Assembly (NCBI GenBank): GCA_934278995.1
Contig: CAKQWM010000019.1
Location: 1 to 16,331 of the forward strand
Direction: 5' to 3'
DNA from: an uncultured Clostridia bacterium
GTDB lineage: Bacteria > Bacillota > Clostridia > Christensenellales > Borkfalkiaceae
DNA: 16,331 nt
Below the pieces are notes generated by a model. That model made no database searches. It had not been told where the DNA came from and was given only the letters and a program-made list of their open reading frames with translations. Of this stretch, positions 1 through 7,790 are shown in pieces. The position numbers and the translations under genes are program-made. How positions within the stretch are numbered: the first letter of the stretch is position 1; each line of letters opens with the position of its first letter.

Positions 1-130
1 TGCGTGGCTGTTTTTCGACTTTTGCTTGTGATCCTTGATGTTTTATTCATCATTTTATGCATGATTGAATGTTCAGGAGATTTGGAGGCGAGTTATTCAG
101 CGGTTCCCTAATTCTACTCATCTTACTATT
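1..130. other. sequence beyond the 3' end of the second ABC gene, no gene seen
   Basis: This short AT-rich stretch lies beyond the stop codon of the minus-strand ABC gene. I see no convincing coding region and no stem followed by a T-run that would serve as a terminator for the ABC operon. The operon may therefore continue leftward outside the window. Confidence 0.5.
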
Positions 131-1930
131 TCATCGATAACTTTGCGCCTGAGCGTAAAACAACTCGCTATAGTATCCATTTTTACTAAGCAATTCCTTG
201 TGTTTGCCTTGCTCCAAAATGCGACCGTTTTTCAACACCAATATCTTATCCGCCGCCACAATACTGGACAAGCGGTGTGATATGATAATTGAACTGCGGG
301 TTCCGGATAGTTGTTGGAATTGGTGGAATATCTTTTCTTCCGCAAAAACATCTAAGGAAGCCGACGGTTCATCAAGGATTACAAAATCTCTATCTGCAAA
401 AAACACTCTTGATAATGCGATTCTTTGCCATTGTCCACCGGACAGTTCTTTGCCATCGGGCTCAAAACTTCTTGTCAGCGGAGTTTCAAGTCCTTTGTCC
501 CATGTAGAAACCAACTCAGACATCTCGCTTTTTGACAAAGCGTCTTTGATTCTTTCATCGTTGTCGGATTTTTCAATATCCGACAACGATACATTTTCTC
601 TCAGTGTAAAGCTGTATTTGATAAAATCCTGAAACAGCACACTGAACATCGCACGATATTTTTCTATGTCATATTCCATAATATCAATACCATTCAGCAG
701 AATTTCACCTTCTTCGACGTCATATAGCCGCAAAATCAGCTTCACAATCGTGCTTTTACCGCAACCGTTTTCTCCCACAAGGCCAATCTGCTGTCCTGCT
801 TCCATGGTAAAGCTGCAGTCCTCAAGCACGTAATTCTCTTTTCCGGGATAACGGAAGTACACATGGGAAAACTCAATTTTTTGGATCTTATCGAGCGTCA
901 ACACGCCGTTTTTCTGTACCATCGGCTTTTGATTGATGAATTCCTTAACTGTGTTCAGACGAACAAATGCTGCATTGGAGCTACTGATGATACGAATCAA
1001 CGAAACGGTGCTGTTGTAAAGATTATGAAATAAGGACATATAATACATTGCGTCGCCAATGCTGATGATTTTTTTCGCTATTTTGCCTATGAGCAAAATA
1101 TATAGAAGCAGTTGGCTTACGAACGTAGAGATCAGCAAGCTTACAAACATCAGGGCTGCGATTTTTGCAGTAAATTTTTTTCGGTTTTTGTAATACTCTT
1201 TCCAGGAATCAATATATTTCCCTATTAAAAAATCCTTTATGTTATACAGCTTTATCTCCAAACTGTTGTCATAATTTGTGAAAATATATTTAAAATATCG
1301 CATTGCGCGTTCATTTTTTTGGTTTTGCATGGAAAAATTTATGTCAAGCTGATTTACTTTCCACTCAACGAATATAATGGGGAGCGAGCACAAAACGATG
1401 ACCAGCGCATAGGCGGCATTCCAACGGGCAAAGAGGATTAACGATACAATGAAAGACAGCAACGTTTGAACTTGTGCAAAAAACAGAGACGCCAAGGCAG
1501 TAACGGAACTTTTGATATCCCACACCTGATTGAGCTTATCGCGATATTCGGAGGAATCGTAAAATCCTAAATCCACTGCTGCAAACTGCTCCAGCAGAAG
1601 ATTTTCAACATAATAATTTACTTTGTCGTTATATTTATATTCAATATATTGCGACATTTTGATTATCAGTTCCTGGACGATATGAACTGTAAAATAAAGG
1701 ATCGCGTACTTCACTAAACCGGTTAACATCTCATTTGCTGATGCCGATATCAGAAGGTCAATTATTATTTTCCATATGTATATTTTCACGATCGGGACAA
1801 AGGACAAAAGTAGTGACAAGGCGCTCTTTAACACAAAATAATATTTTGCAGCCTGATACGTAATCTTTATACTGAAACTAGCGTTTTTCAGATAATTTTT
1901 TATTTTTCCCATCATAAAACTGTACCACAC
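131..1930 (-). CDS. ABC exporter half-transporter (TM domain + ATPase), second of a pair
   Basis: A membrane-embedded ATP-driven exporter subunit of about 599 aa, normal for a full half-transporter. The N-terminal half (about residues 15-320) has hydrophobic membrane segments. The C-terminal ATPase shows a Walker A GENGCGKST (Lys near residue 392), signature LSGGQWQR, Walker B FVILDEPSASLD with the catalytic Glu, and an H-loop SHRLSS. All motifs are canonical, so this ATP site looks active. It follows the other ABC gene after 12 bp on the same strand, and I infer that the two form a heterodimer. The substrate is unknown; no peptide precursor or modification enzyme is visible. The longest frame opens with GTG at 1930, but ATG codons at 1915 or 1912, preceded by AAAGGTG, are equally plausible starts. 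Confidence 0.92.
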   Translation of the reverse strand: MWYSFMMGKIKNYLKNASFSIKITYQAAKYYFVLKSALSLLLSFVPIVKIYIWKIIIDLLISASANEMLTGLVKYAILYFTVHIVQELIIKMSQYIEYKYNDKVNYYVENLLLEQFAAVDLGFYDSSEYRDKLNQVWDIKSSVTALASLFFAQVQTLLSFIVSLILFARWNAAYALVIVLCSLPIIFVEWKVNQLDINFSMQNQKNERAMRYFKYIFTNYDNSLEIKLYNIKDFLIGKYIDSWKEYYKNRKKFTAKIAALMFVSLLISTFVSQLLLYILLIGKIAKKIISIGDAMYYMSLFHNLYNSTVSLIRIISSSNAAFVRLNTVKEFINQKPMVQKNGVLTLDKIQKIEFSHVYFRYPGKENYVLEDCSFTMEAGQQIGLVGENGCGKSTIVKLILRLYDVEEGEILLNGIDIMEYDIEKYRAMFSVLFQDFIKYSFTLRENVSLSDIEKSDNDERIKDALSKSEMSELVSTWDKGLETPLTRSFEPDGKELSGGQWQRIALSRVFFADRDFVILDEPSASLDVFAEEKIFHQFQQLSGTRSSIIISHRLSSIVAADKILVLKNGRILEQGKHKELLSKNGYYSELFYAQAQSYR

Positions 1931-1942
1931 CTTTACCTACAA

Positions 1943-3751
1943 TTACGCATCCTTGTATTGTTGAGACTGCAGACTGTACATCTCGGCATATTCACCTTGC
2001 AATGACATCAGCTCCTCATGAGTACCCTCTTCTGAAATTTTACCGTTTTTCAAAAACAGGATTCTGTCAACCAACATAATACTCGACAGCCTATGAGAAA
2101 TGAGGATGCCACTTTTATCTCCGCACAGCTTAGCAAAAGAACTGAACACCTGTCTCTCTGCAAAAGGATCAAGGGCGGCAGAAGGTTCATCCAATATAAC
2201 AAAAGGCGCGTTTCTGAAAAAAGTCCTCGCAATGCCGACCTTTTGCCACTGACCGCCGGACAGATTCACTCCGTTTGAATCAAAATCTCTGCTCATGGAT
2301 GTTTGCAGCTTTTCGTCCCATCCTTCATACAATTCCGCCAGTCCACTCTGCCGGGCCACTTCAACGATCTTATCCATATCTATGGAATTTTCTATGTTCG
2401 ACAAAGCGATGTTTTCCTGTAAGGACAAAGCGTAGTGTGCAATGTTTTGAAAGCACACGGCAAAGCATTTTCTATAGGCATTTATATCGATATTTCTATA
2501 GTCTATACCGTTTATTCGTATAACGCCGCTACTTGGTTCATATAGGCGCAACAACAACTTAACGATTGTAGACTTTCCAGCTCCGTTAACACCTACTAAC
2601 GCAACTTTTTCTCCGGAGCGTATCGTAAACGAAAGGTGATCCAAGACTACATTATCTGTGTTGGGATAAGTAAAGGATACATCCCGAAATTCAATCTCAA
2701 GTTGCTGGTTGTCCATTGCGATTGTCGCTTCACCGTTATCCTCACCTTCTCCTTCGTTCTTCCAGTTGAAGAATGTCCGTACGGCTAAAATCAGATCTAC
2801 ATATACCATTTTAAAATTCAAAAAGCTTGAAACAATACCGCTGAAGCTGTTCGAGATAATTAGAACAGCGGAAGAAAACGCCGCCAACTCACTGACCGTA
2901 ATTTCTCCTACACTTGTCTTATATATCAAAAAAGAATACAGCCCGATGTATCCACCACAGCTGAGAATGGACGCGAATGAAAGATTCTTAAACCCCTTTA
3001 TGAATATTTTTTCTCGTTCTCCCGCCAGCTTTTTCCAAAGAGCATTATAACGCTGTCTCATAATGGATGCAATATTATAAAGCCGTAGTTCCTTCGCATA
3101 TTGTCCTTCTGTTAAAATTTCATAATAGTAATCTTTTTTTCGCGCTTCCGGTATGCTATCTATTGAATGCTTATTCATTTTTTCGCTCTGCGTTTGATTT
3201 AAAATCATCGTGGGTATTACAGTGCAAATATATAAAACAGCTACGACCGGGTAGTAATAAAAAATAACTGAAACAGTTGAAATGAACGTAATAAAAGGAA
3301 TTAAAATATTAGAGACAAAGGTGTCGTAGGAGCCGGTAATGCTGTATTGACTCTGCATAACCCTGTAAATTACAGTACGGCTTTCCTCGTCTTCCAATCT
3401 GCGAATTTCAATCTTCGACAGCTTCTCAGAAATAGCAGAAGATAAAAAACTTTCATTTTTGTCCCTAATTAACTTAAGGAGCGTCCACGTCATCTCAGTA
3501 AAGATGGATTGAATCATGACAAGAGAAAACTCAATCAAAATATACTTCCAAATGACGTTTGTATTTCCTCCATTATAAATGAAGATCAACTCATCCATAA
3601 TTAGCTTAGCCACCCAAATCAAACCGGTTGGTATCAGCGCAATCGTGATTTTAATCAATCCGTAACAGAAAGAAAAGAATGGGGTATTTTTTAATATGAG
3701 GCGCGTGGTGAATAAAAAAGAACGAAATGTGTTTTTTAAAGCTTGCTTCAT
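1943..3751 (-). CDS. ABC exporter half-transporter (TM domain + ATPase), first of a pair
   Basis: A 602-aa ABC exporter subunit with an N-terminal membrane domain (about residues 10-330) and a C-terminal ATPase. Visible motifs are Walker A GVNGAGKST (Lys393), signature LSGGQWQKV, Walker B FVILDEPSAALD and H-loop SHRLSS. Unlike many heterodimeric exporters, neither member of this pair has an obviously degenerate ATP site. The start is well supported: TAGGAG at 3760-3765 sits 8 nt upstream of ATG. The TAG of that same motif is the stop codon of the truncated IS630 transposase just upstream. The native promoter therefore appears to have been displaced, and transcription could come from the IS promoter at 4572-4600. 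The substrate cannot be inferred from the sequence. Confidence 0.93.
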   Translation of the reverse strand: MKQALKNTFRSFLFTTRLILKNTPFFSFCYGLIKITIALIPTGLIWVAKLIMDELIFIYNGGNTNVIWKYILIEFSLVMIQSIFTEMTWTLLKLIRDKNESFLSSAISEKLSKIEIRRLEDEESRTVIYRVMQSQYSITGSYDTFVSNILIPFITFISTVSVIFYYYPVVAVLYICTVIPTMILNQTQSEKMNKHSIDSIPEARKKDYYYEILTEGQYAKELRLYNIASIMRQRYNALWKKLAGEREKIFIKGFKNLSFASILSCGGYIGLYSFLIYKTSVGEITVSELAAFSSAVLIISNSFSGIVSSFLNFKMVYVDLILAVRTFFNWKNEGEGEDNGEATIAMDNQQLEIEFRDVSFTYPNTDNVVLDHLSFTIRSGEKVALVGVNGAGKSTIVKLLLRLYEPSSGVIRINGIDYRNIDINAYRKCFAVCFQNIAHYALSLQENIALSNIENSIDMDKIVEVARQSGLAELYEGWDEKLQTSMSRDFDSNGVNLSGGQWQKVGIARTFFRNAPFVILDEPSAALDPFAERQVFSSFAKLCGDKSGILISHRLSSIMLVDRILFLKNGKISEEGTHEELMSLQGEYAEMYSLQSQQYKDA

Positions 3752-3759
3752 TGGAGATA

Positions 3760-3765
3760 CTCCTA
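3760..3765 (-). promoter_or_regulatory. ribosome binding site TAGGAG of the first ABC gene, overlapping the transposase stop
   Basis: On the minus strand TAGGAG lies 8 nt before the ATG at 3751. Its first three bases are the stop codon of the broken transposase frame. Ribosomes finishing the transposase fragment would stop at the entry site of the ABC gene. Confidence 0.75.
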
Positions 3766-4549
3766 CACAATATTGAAATTGCTGTACGGCGGCAGATACC
3801 GCAGCTCTATGCCTGCGGCGTGAAGCGTTTCCGCCACTTCTTTGACATGGTGTGACCGCATATTGTCCATGACCACGATGTCTCCCTTATGCAAGGTCGG
3901 AATGAGGATATTCTTCAGGTATTCCAAAAAGCGCTGCCCTGTTGTACCGCCTGTATACGTGGTGTGCGTCATCTGACCGTTCAGGCGCACGGAACCCAGA
4001 ACGGTTTGTGCGCGGGGTGTGCTCAATGGGGCATGGCCATGGACGCGAGTCTTACCAATGGCGCGCCCATAGCGTCGCGTCAGATCAATGTTGACGCTGC
4101 TTTCGTCCAGAAACACAAGGTGATCCGCCTGCTTTTCCAAGCCGGATCCGCGCCAGTCTGTACGTTCCTTCCGCACATCGGGGACGCTCCTGTTCGGATG
4201 CCGACATGCTCTTCTTTTTGACACGGTATCCCATTGCCCGAACCACCCGGCTGAGCGTCTGGATGCTTGCTTTCAGTCCCAGCTTCGTGCGCAGTTCTGC
4301 CAGGGTGATGTCCGGCGTCTCGTCAATGCATTGACGTATGTGTTGTTTGTCCTCGTCGTTCAGCAGCTGCTTTCTGCCCCGCTGCGACGTGCGAAGCGCC
4401 ACGCTGCCGGTTTTCCGCTTGCGTTCCGCCATATGGTAGACAGTATACTTGTTCACGCCGAATATTTTTGCGATCTCCTCGGCGTTGTGTGTTTTTTCGT
4501 AGCTCTCGACCAACAACTCTCTGGCTTCATTGTGCAGCATTTTGCCCAT
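3763..4549 (-). pseudogene. IS630-family transposase, frameshifted and C-terminally truncated
   Basis: A DDE transposase of the IS630 (Tc1/mariner-like) family, read in two frames. The first frame, from ATG 4549 (GGGAG 9 nt upstream), carries the helix-turn-helix region and the family segment GYRVKKKSMSASEQERP. The second resumes at DVRKERTDW and carries the catalytic segments VFLDES and IVVMDNMRSH. The join is at CCCC (4180-4183): one C must be skipped, meaning either a single-base insertion or +1 frameshifting. The end reads LPPYSNFNIV then stop, whereas family members continue with a PDFNPIE-type motif holding the last catalytic acid and a further C-terminal segment. That acid is missing, so the enzyme is almost certainly inactive. 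A strong promoter precedes it. Confidence 0.85.
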
Positions 4550-4571
4550 TTTTCTCATCTCCCTGCGACAT

Positions 4572-4600
4572 ATTGTACCACTTTTTGCTGTAGTTGTCAA
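4572..4600 (-). promoter_or_regulatory. IS630 transposase promoter (left copy)
   Basis: On the minus strand there is a TTGACA (4595-4600), a 17-bp spacer and TACAAT (4572-4577), one base from full vegetative-sigma consensus. The expected start of transcription is near 4565, just ahead of the transposase ribosome binding site. It points toward the two ABC genes, with no visible terminator between. The right copy of the element has the identical promoter. Confidence 0.8.
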
Positions 4601-4932
4601 GGGTGACTGCTATTTTGGAAGTTGCTATAGAAATGTTTTTTCTCCGCCCGCTCCCCCTCGAAATGAATCCTTTCGAGCCGATTGGGAAAGAGATCCGCAC
4701 GCGTGATTTCCGCAACGAGGTTTTTCTTCTCTTGATGTGGTCATTGATCGTTTTTGTCATACGATCTGTTCATTGACTGAATCAGTAATCAAATCCTGTT
4801 ACGGCAGAAATCGGATTGTTCAATATTTTTCTTGAGAAGCAGAATCAGCAGTGAAAAATAGTCATCCTTTATGTGTATTGTTTAATTGTTGAAACAATAA
4901 ACAAATATCCGCAACAAATATTCAAAATAGTC

Positions 4933-4961
4933 TTGCAAAATAGCACCGAATCGTGTATAAT
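4933..4961 (+). promoter_or_regulatory. promoter P1 of the polysaccharide operon
   Basis: TTGCAA (4933-4938), a 17-bp spacer and a perfect TATAAT (4956-4961). The expected start near 4968 would leave a leader of about 465 nt before the first glycosyltransferase. The 8-bp dyad at 4876-4899 lies about 34 bp upstream of the -35 box. Confidence 0.6.
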
Positions 4962-5070
4962 AAAACCACGAAAAACGAGAGGCACACGGAAAAGGCACAG
5001 ATGGGTCGAAACAGACGCAGAAAACAATTTACACGACTTCACACCATACATTTTCACCAGCAAGCATCTC

Positions 5071-5099
5071 TTGACAAGTAGCGTGAAAGGGAGTACAAT
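5071..5099 (+). promoter_or_regulatory. promoter P2 of the polysaccharide operon
   Basis: A perfect TTGACA (5071-5076), a 17-bp spacer and TACAAT (5094-5099). Expected transcription starts about 330 nt before the first glycosyltransferase. The spacer also contains GAAAGGGAG, a good ribosome binding site for the 14-codon frame at 5100, so only one of the two functions may be real. Confidence 0.55.
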
Positions 5100-5144
5100 A
5101 TGGTGTACAAATTCACACACTGTGGCAGAACCAGCAGTCAATAA
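5100..5144 (+). CDS. possible 14-residue leader peptide (uncertain)
   Basis: A tiny frame MVYKFTHCGRTSSQ with GAAAGGGAG ending 6 nt before the ATG, the best-placed ribosome binding site in the leader. It stops at TAA followed by a run of A. It might be a leader peptide, the start of a gene broken by a frameshift (an adjacent frame continues open to 5328), or chance. If promoter P2 is used, its -10 box touches this ATG and this frame could be translated only from P1 transcripts. Confidence 0.2.
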   Translation: MVYKFTHCGRTSSQ

Positions 5145-5433
5145 AAAATGCGACGAATTCGGAGACGTTTTCCCCTTCCAACGCTTCGGTAGATCAATGT
5201 TTGAACATGTGCAGTACATACTCACTCACGTCCAAGAAATCGAAAAAACACTCGCACGACCACCGCTCAATGCCGTTTCATGCATTTTTTGCCAACTGTC
5301 GCCAATCGCAATTCGAAATGTTGAATAATACCGCAGGGAAGCCCAAAGATTTCTCGCGCATGAGAGGCAGCATTATATTTAGGCGCTTCCTTGTAAGCTT
5401 AAGAAAAAAACAGGCAGGAGAGAACGTGAAATC

Positions 5434-6651
5434 ATGAAACGTGACATTCTTTTCCTATGTCAGTTCTTCTATCCGGAATATAACTCCTCAGCAACGCTCC
5501 CCTTTGATACCGCCAAGTATTTGGCACAAAACGGGTATTCCGTCGGGGCATTATGCGGTTACCCAAAGGAATATAATTTCGATGGAAAGGTTCCTGGCAA
5601 GGAAACAAAAGATGGCGTCGCCATACGGAGACTGCGCTATATGCAACTCAGCAGACGTAGCAGACTGGGCCGACTCATCAATTATTTTTCCTTTACGTTG
5701 TCTGTTCTGCTCCATATTTGCGAAATCAAGCACTATCGAGCAGTAATCGTTTACTCGAATCCCCCGGTGCTGCCCATTGCAGCGATATGGGCAAATAAAC
5801 TATTTAACACCAAAATCATCTTCGTTTCGTACGATGTCTACCCTGAAGTAGCATACGCTTCCAACAATTTGCAAAAAGGTTGCACTGTCGCCAACGTAAT
5901 GCAACGAATTAACCGGAATCTATTCAGGCGTGCTGAATCGGTCGTTGCTTTGACAGATGAAATGAGAGAATACCTGCTACAGCATCGTCCAGATCTTTCA
6001 GCAGATCATATTACTACCATTTCCAATTGGGCACACGAGGCACAAGCAGGCTGCAAGTCTGCAGCACGGGCAGAACTCGGGTATGCAGATGATGATTTTA
6101 TTGTTTCATACTTTGGAAACCTTGGCACATGCCAGGATGAAACCGCATTACTTCAAGCTATGGATCTTTTGAAGAATCATTCAAGCATCAAGTTTTTGAT
6201 CGCCGGGCATGGGAACAAAATGCCATTGATTCGACAAGCGGCAAAGCACCTCCCCAATGTCCGGATCTGTAATTTCCTCACCGGAACCGCCTTTGAACAA
6301 GCCGTAGCCGCCAGTTCCTGTGGGATTGTCAGTCTCGAACGTGGATTGGTCGGTATGTGTGCGCCCAGCAAGTATTATAGCTATCTCCAAGGCGGTTTGC
6401 CAATTCTGACTATAGCAGAGCAAGATTCATATTTATCCCAAGAAACTATGGATTTCGAAATAGGTCTGTTTTCGAGTGTAGGAAATGGGGAACAACTGAC
6501 CAAAAACATTCTGACACTGTACCAGAATCCTGAACTGCTCGAAAAAATGGCAGGAAACGCATCCATGTTATACGCAGAAAAGTACGCAAAGGATCTGTGC
6601 TTGTCCCGGTACGACTCCCTGTTCAAAAGCATATTGCATACCAACACCTGA
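5434..6651 (+). CDS. GT4-type glycosyltransferase, first gene of polysaccharide operon
   Basis: A 405-aa GT-B-fold sugar transferase predicted to act at the inner face of the membrane, adding a sugar to a lipid-linked oligosaccharide. The N-terminal acceptor domain opens with ILFLCQFFYPEYNSSA and contains SYDVYPEVA around residue 132, a pattern typical of WbuB-like GT4 enzymes. The C-terminal donor domain has YFGNLG near 226, FLIAGHG, and LERGLVGMCAPSK at about 301-313, the nucleotide-sugar binding region. Length is normal for the family. The start ATG overlaps the stop of a small upstream frame as ATGA, and AGGAGA lies about 12 nt upstream, slightly far. It is the first of five co-directional genes. 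Donor and acceptor sugars cannot be read from sequence. Confidence 0.88.
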   Translation: MKRDILFLCQFFYPEYNSSATLPFDTAKYLAQNGYSVGALCGYPKEYNFDGKVPGKETKDGVAIRRLRYMQLSRRSRLGRLINYFSFTLSVLLHICEIKHYRAVIVYSNPPVLPIAAIWANKLFNTKIIFVSYDVYPEVAYASNNLQKGCTVANVMQRINRNLFRRAESVVALTDEMREYLLQHRPDLSADHITTISNWAHEAQAGCKSAARAELGYADDDFIVSYFGNLGTCQDETALLQAMDLLKNHSSIKFLIAGHGNKMPLIRQAAKHLPNVRICNFLTGTAFEQAVAASSCGIVSLERGLVGMCAPSKYYSYLQGGLPILTIAEQDSYLSQETMDFEIGLFSSVGNGEQLTKNILTLYQNPELLEKMAGNASMLYAEKYAKDLCLSRYDSLFKSILHTNT

Positions 6652-6656
6652 AGGAG
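6651..6656 (+). promoter_or_regulatory. ribosome binding site that fixes the start of the second glycosyltransferase
   Basis: AAGGAG ends 9 nt before the ATG at 6666. This favours 6666 over upstream in-frame starts lying within the previous gene, where no comparable site is seen. Confidence 0.7.
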
Positions 6657-6665
6657 CCCACTTGT

Positions 6666-7790
6666 ATGAGGTATTTATTCATCAATTCTGTATATGGCTT
6701 CGGAAGCACCGGCAGGATTATTGCTGATACGTGCAAACGGCTCAGCAACGAGGGGCATATGTGTGCAGTCGCCTATGGAAGAACATGTGTGGATAAGGAT
6801 TGTGTGGCTCAATTGATCCGAATCGGCAGAAAGTCGGACTATTTGATTCATGCAGGCATGACACGCCTGTTCGATTTGAACGGTTACGGCTCTATAATTG
6901 CAACCAAACGTTTGATCTCGAAAATTGAGAACTACCGGCCGGATGTTATTTGGTTGCATAACCTACATGGCTACTATCTGAACATTGAAATACTATTCAA
7001 CTGGCTAAAAGAGCATCCCCGTATCAAAATTCTTTGGACACTTCATGATTGCTGGGCTTTTACCGGACACTGTGCGCATTTCAGCGCAGCGGGTTGTAAT
7101 CGTTGGCTGTCTGGTTGCGGGGGGTGCACGCAATTGAGGGAATACCCCAAAACATATGGTCCGGATCGAACGAGGCAACATTACGCTCACAAGCAGGCAT
7201 GCTTCTCAGGCGTGTCAGACTTGACCATACTTGTGCCCTCAGAATGGCTGGCTCAATTGGTCCGACAGAGTTTTTTGAAAGATTATCCAGTAGAGATATC
7301 GCACAATCAGATTGACACGAGTCTGTTCAAACCAACCGCCAGCGACTTTAAAAAAAGATATGGCTTGAACGAAAAAGCAATGATTTTGGGAGTAGCCAGT
7401 GTTTGGGATAAGAACAAAGGGCTACCTGATTTTTGCCAGCTACGGGAAAAACTGGACGATCACTTTGCAATTGTTTTGGTCGGCGTGACAGCAAAGCAGA
7501 AAAGCAAACTTCCACCCGATATTATAGCATTACCTCGCACCACAAGTCCCATAGAATTGGCTGAACTCTACACCGCAGCAGATATATTTGTAAATCCAAC
7601 CCACCAGGATAATTATCCGACGGTCAATTTGGAAGCCAGAGCCTGTGGGACGCCAGTCATCACCTATGATGTCGGTGGCAGTCCTGAGAGTGCAGGCGGA
7701 AAGTACATTGTAAAAGAAAATGACATTGATGGGATAGCGGAGCAGATATATAAATTGACGGAATCAAGGTTAGCGGAGAAATCGGTATGA
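6666..7790 (+). CDS. GT4-type glycosyltransferase (colanic-acid WcaC/WcaL-like), second gene
   Basis: A 374-aa GT-B glycosyltransferase; start chosen at ATG 6666 because AAGGAG precedes it at good spacing. It has an N-terminal GSTGRI nucleotide-side loop near residue 13. A characteristic segment, TLHDCWAFTGHC at 125-136, is followed by a cysteine cluster (Cys136, Cys144, Cys151, Cys154) that recurs in this GT4 subgroup and may bind a metal. The C-terminal donor site reads NPTHQDNYPTVNLEARACG then TPVITYDVGGSPES, the usual E-x7-E-like region. It begins 14 bp after the preceding gene and its TGA overlaps the next ATG as ATGA, implying translational coupling. It probably adds one sugar of the repeat unit; specificity is unknown. 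Confidence 0.88.
   Translation: MRYLFINSVYGFGSTGRIIADTCKRLSNEGHMCAVAYGRTCVDKDCVAQLIRIGRKSDYLIHAGMTRLFDLNGYGSIIATKRLISKIENYRPDVIWLHNLHGYYLNIEILFNWLKEHPRIKILWTLHDCWAFTGHCAHFSAAGCNRWLSGCGGCTQLREYPKTYGPDRTRQHYAHKQACFSGVSDLTILVPSEWLAQLVRQSFLKDYPVEISHNQIDTSLFKPTASDFKKRYGLNEKAMILGVASVWDKNKGLPDFCQLREKLDDHFAIVLVGVTAKQKSKLPPDIIALPRTTSPIELAELYTAADIFVNPTHQDNYPTVNLEARACGTPVITYDVGGSPESAGGKYIVKENDIDGIAEQIYKLTESRLAEKSV

Larger units (their letters stand above)
3763..4629 (-). mobile_element. IS630-family insertion sequence, left copy (defective)
   Basis: The transposase-upstream boundary is set by comparison with the second copy at the right edge: the shared sequence begins with TATAGCAACTTCC (TATA at 4626-4629) and stops exactly there on both flanks. 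IS630 elements insert at TA, which fits this edge. The other boundary is uncertain. The transposase 3' end is missing and ABC-operon sequence begins by 3765. Bases 3764-3787 bear a weak resemblance to the inverted terminus, too degenerate to call. Confidence 0.8.
4630..5433 (+). other. long leader/intergenic region upstream of the polysaccharide operon
   Basis: About 800 bp with no gene I can support. Just right of the IS edge is a patch with a perfect 7-bp stem (4657-4663 with 4671-4677, 7-nt loop). An AT-rich 8-bp dyad lies at 4876-4899. Two consensus-like promoters follow at 4933-4961 and 5071-5099. Downstream are short frames: 26 codons at 5001-5081, preceded by AAAAGG, and 14 codons at 5100-5144, preceded by GAAAGGGAG. 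A longer frame (4873-5328) starts upstream of the first promoter and resembles nothing I know. It could be an untranslated leader or the remains of a gene. Confidence 0.6.

Noticed and set aside
3764..3787. Inverted terminal repeat at the ABC-side end of the left IS630
   Set aside because: The match to the other terminus needs several gaps and mismatches; it is suggestive but not enough to set a boundary.
4746..4766. GATCGT/ACGATC hairpin as a terminator
   Set aside because: The stem is only 6 bp with a 9-nt loop, no T-run follows on either strand and no gene ends nearby.
5180..5200. ops/JUMPstart-type antitermination element (CGGTAG)
   Set aside because: Only a partial hexamer match is present, without the extended conserved sequence known from RfaH-controlled operons.
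4873..5328. 151-codon plus-strand frame in the leader
   Set aside because: It starts upstream of promoter P1, has no clear ribosome binding site and shows no domain I recognise. Its best protein-like part (FEHVQYILTHVQEIEKTLAR) is too short to support a gene call.
5201..5437. 78-codon frame ending in an ATGA overlap with the first glycosyltransferase
   Set aside because: There is no ribosome binding site, the composition is odd and there is no recognisable domain. The overlap alone is weak evidence.
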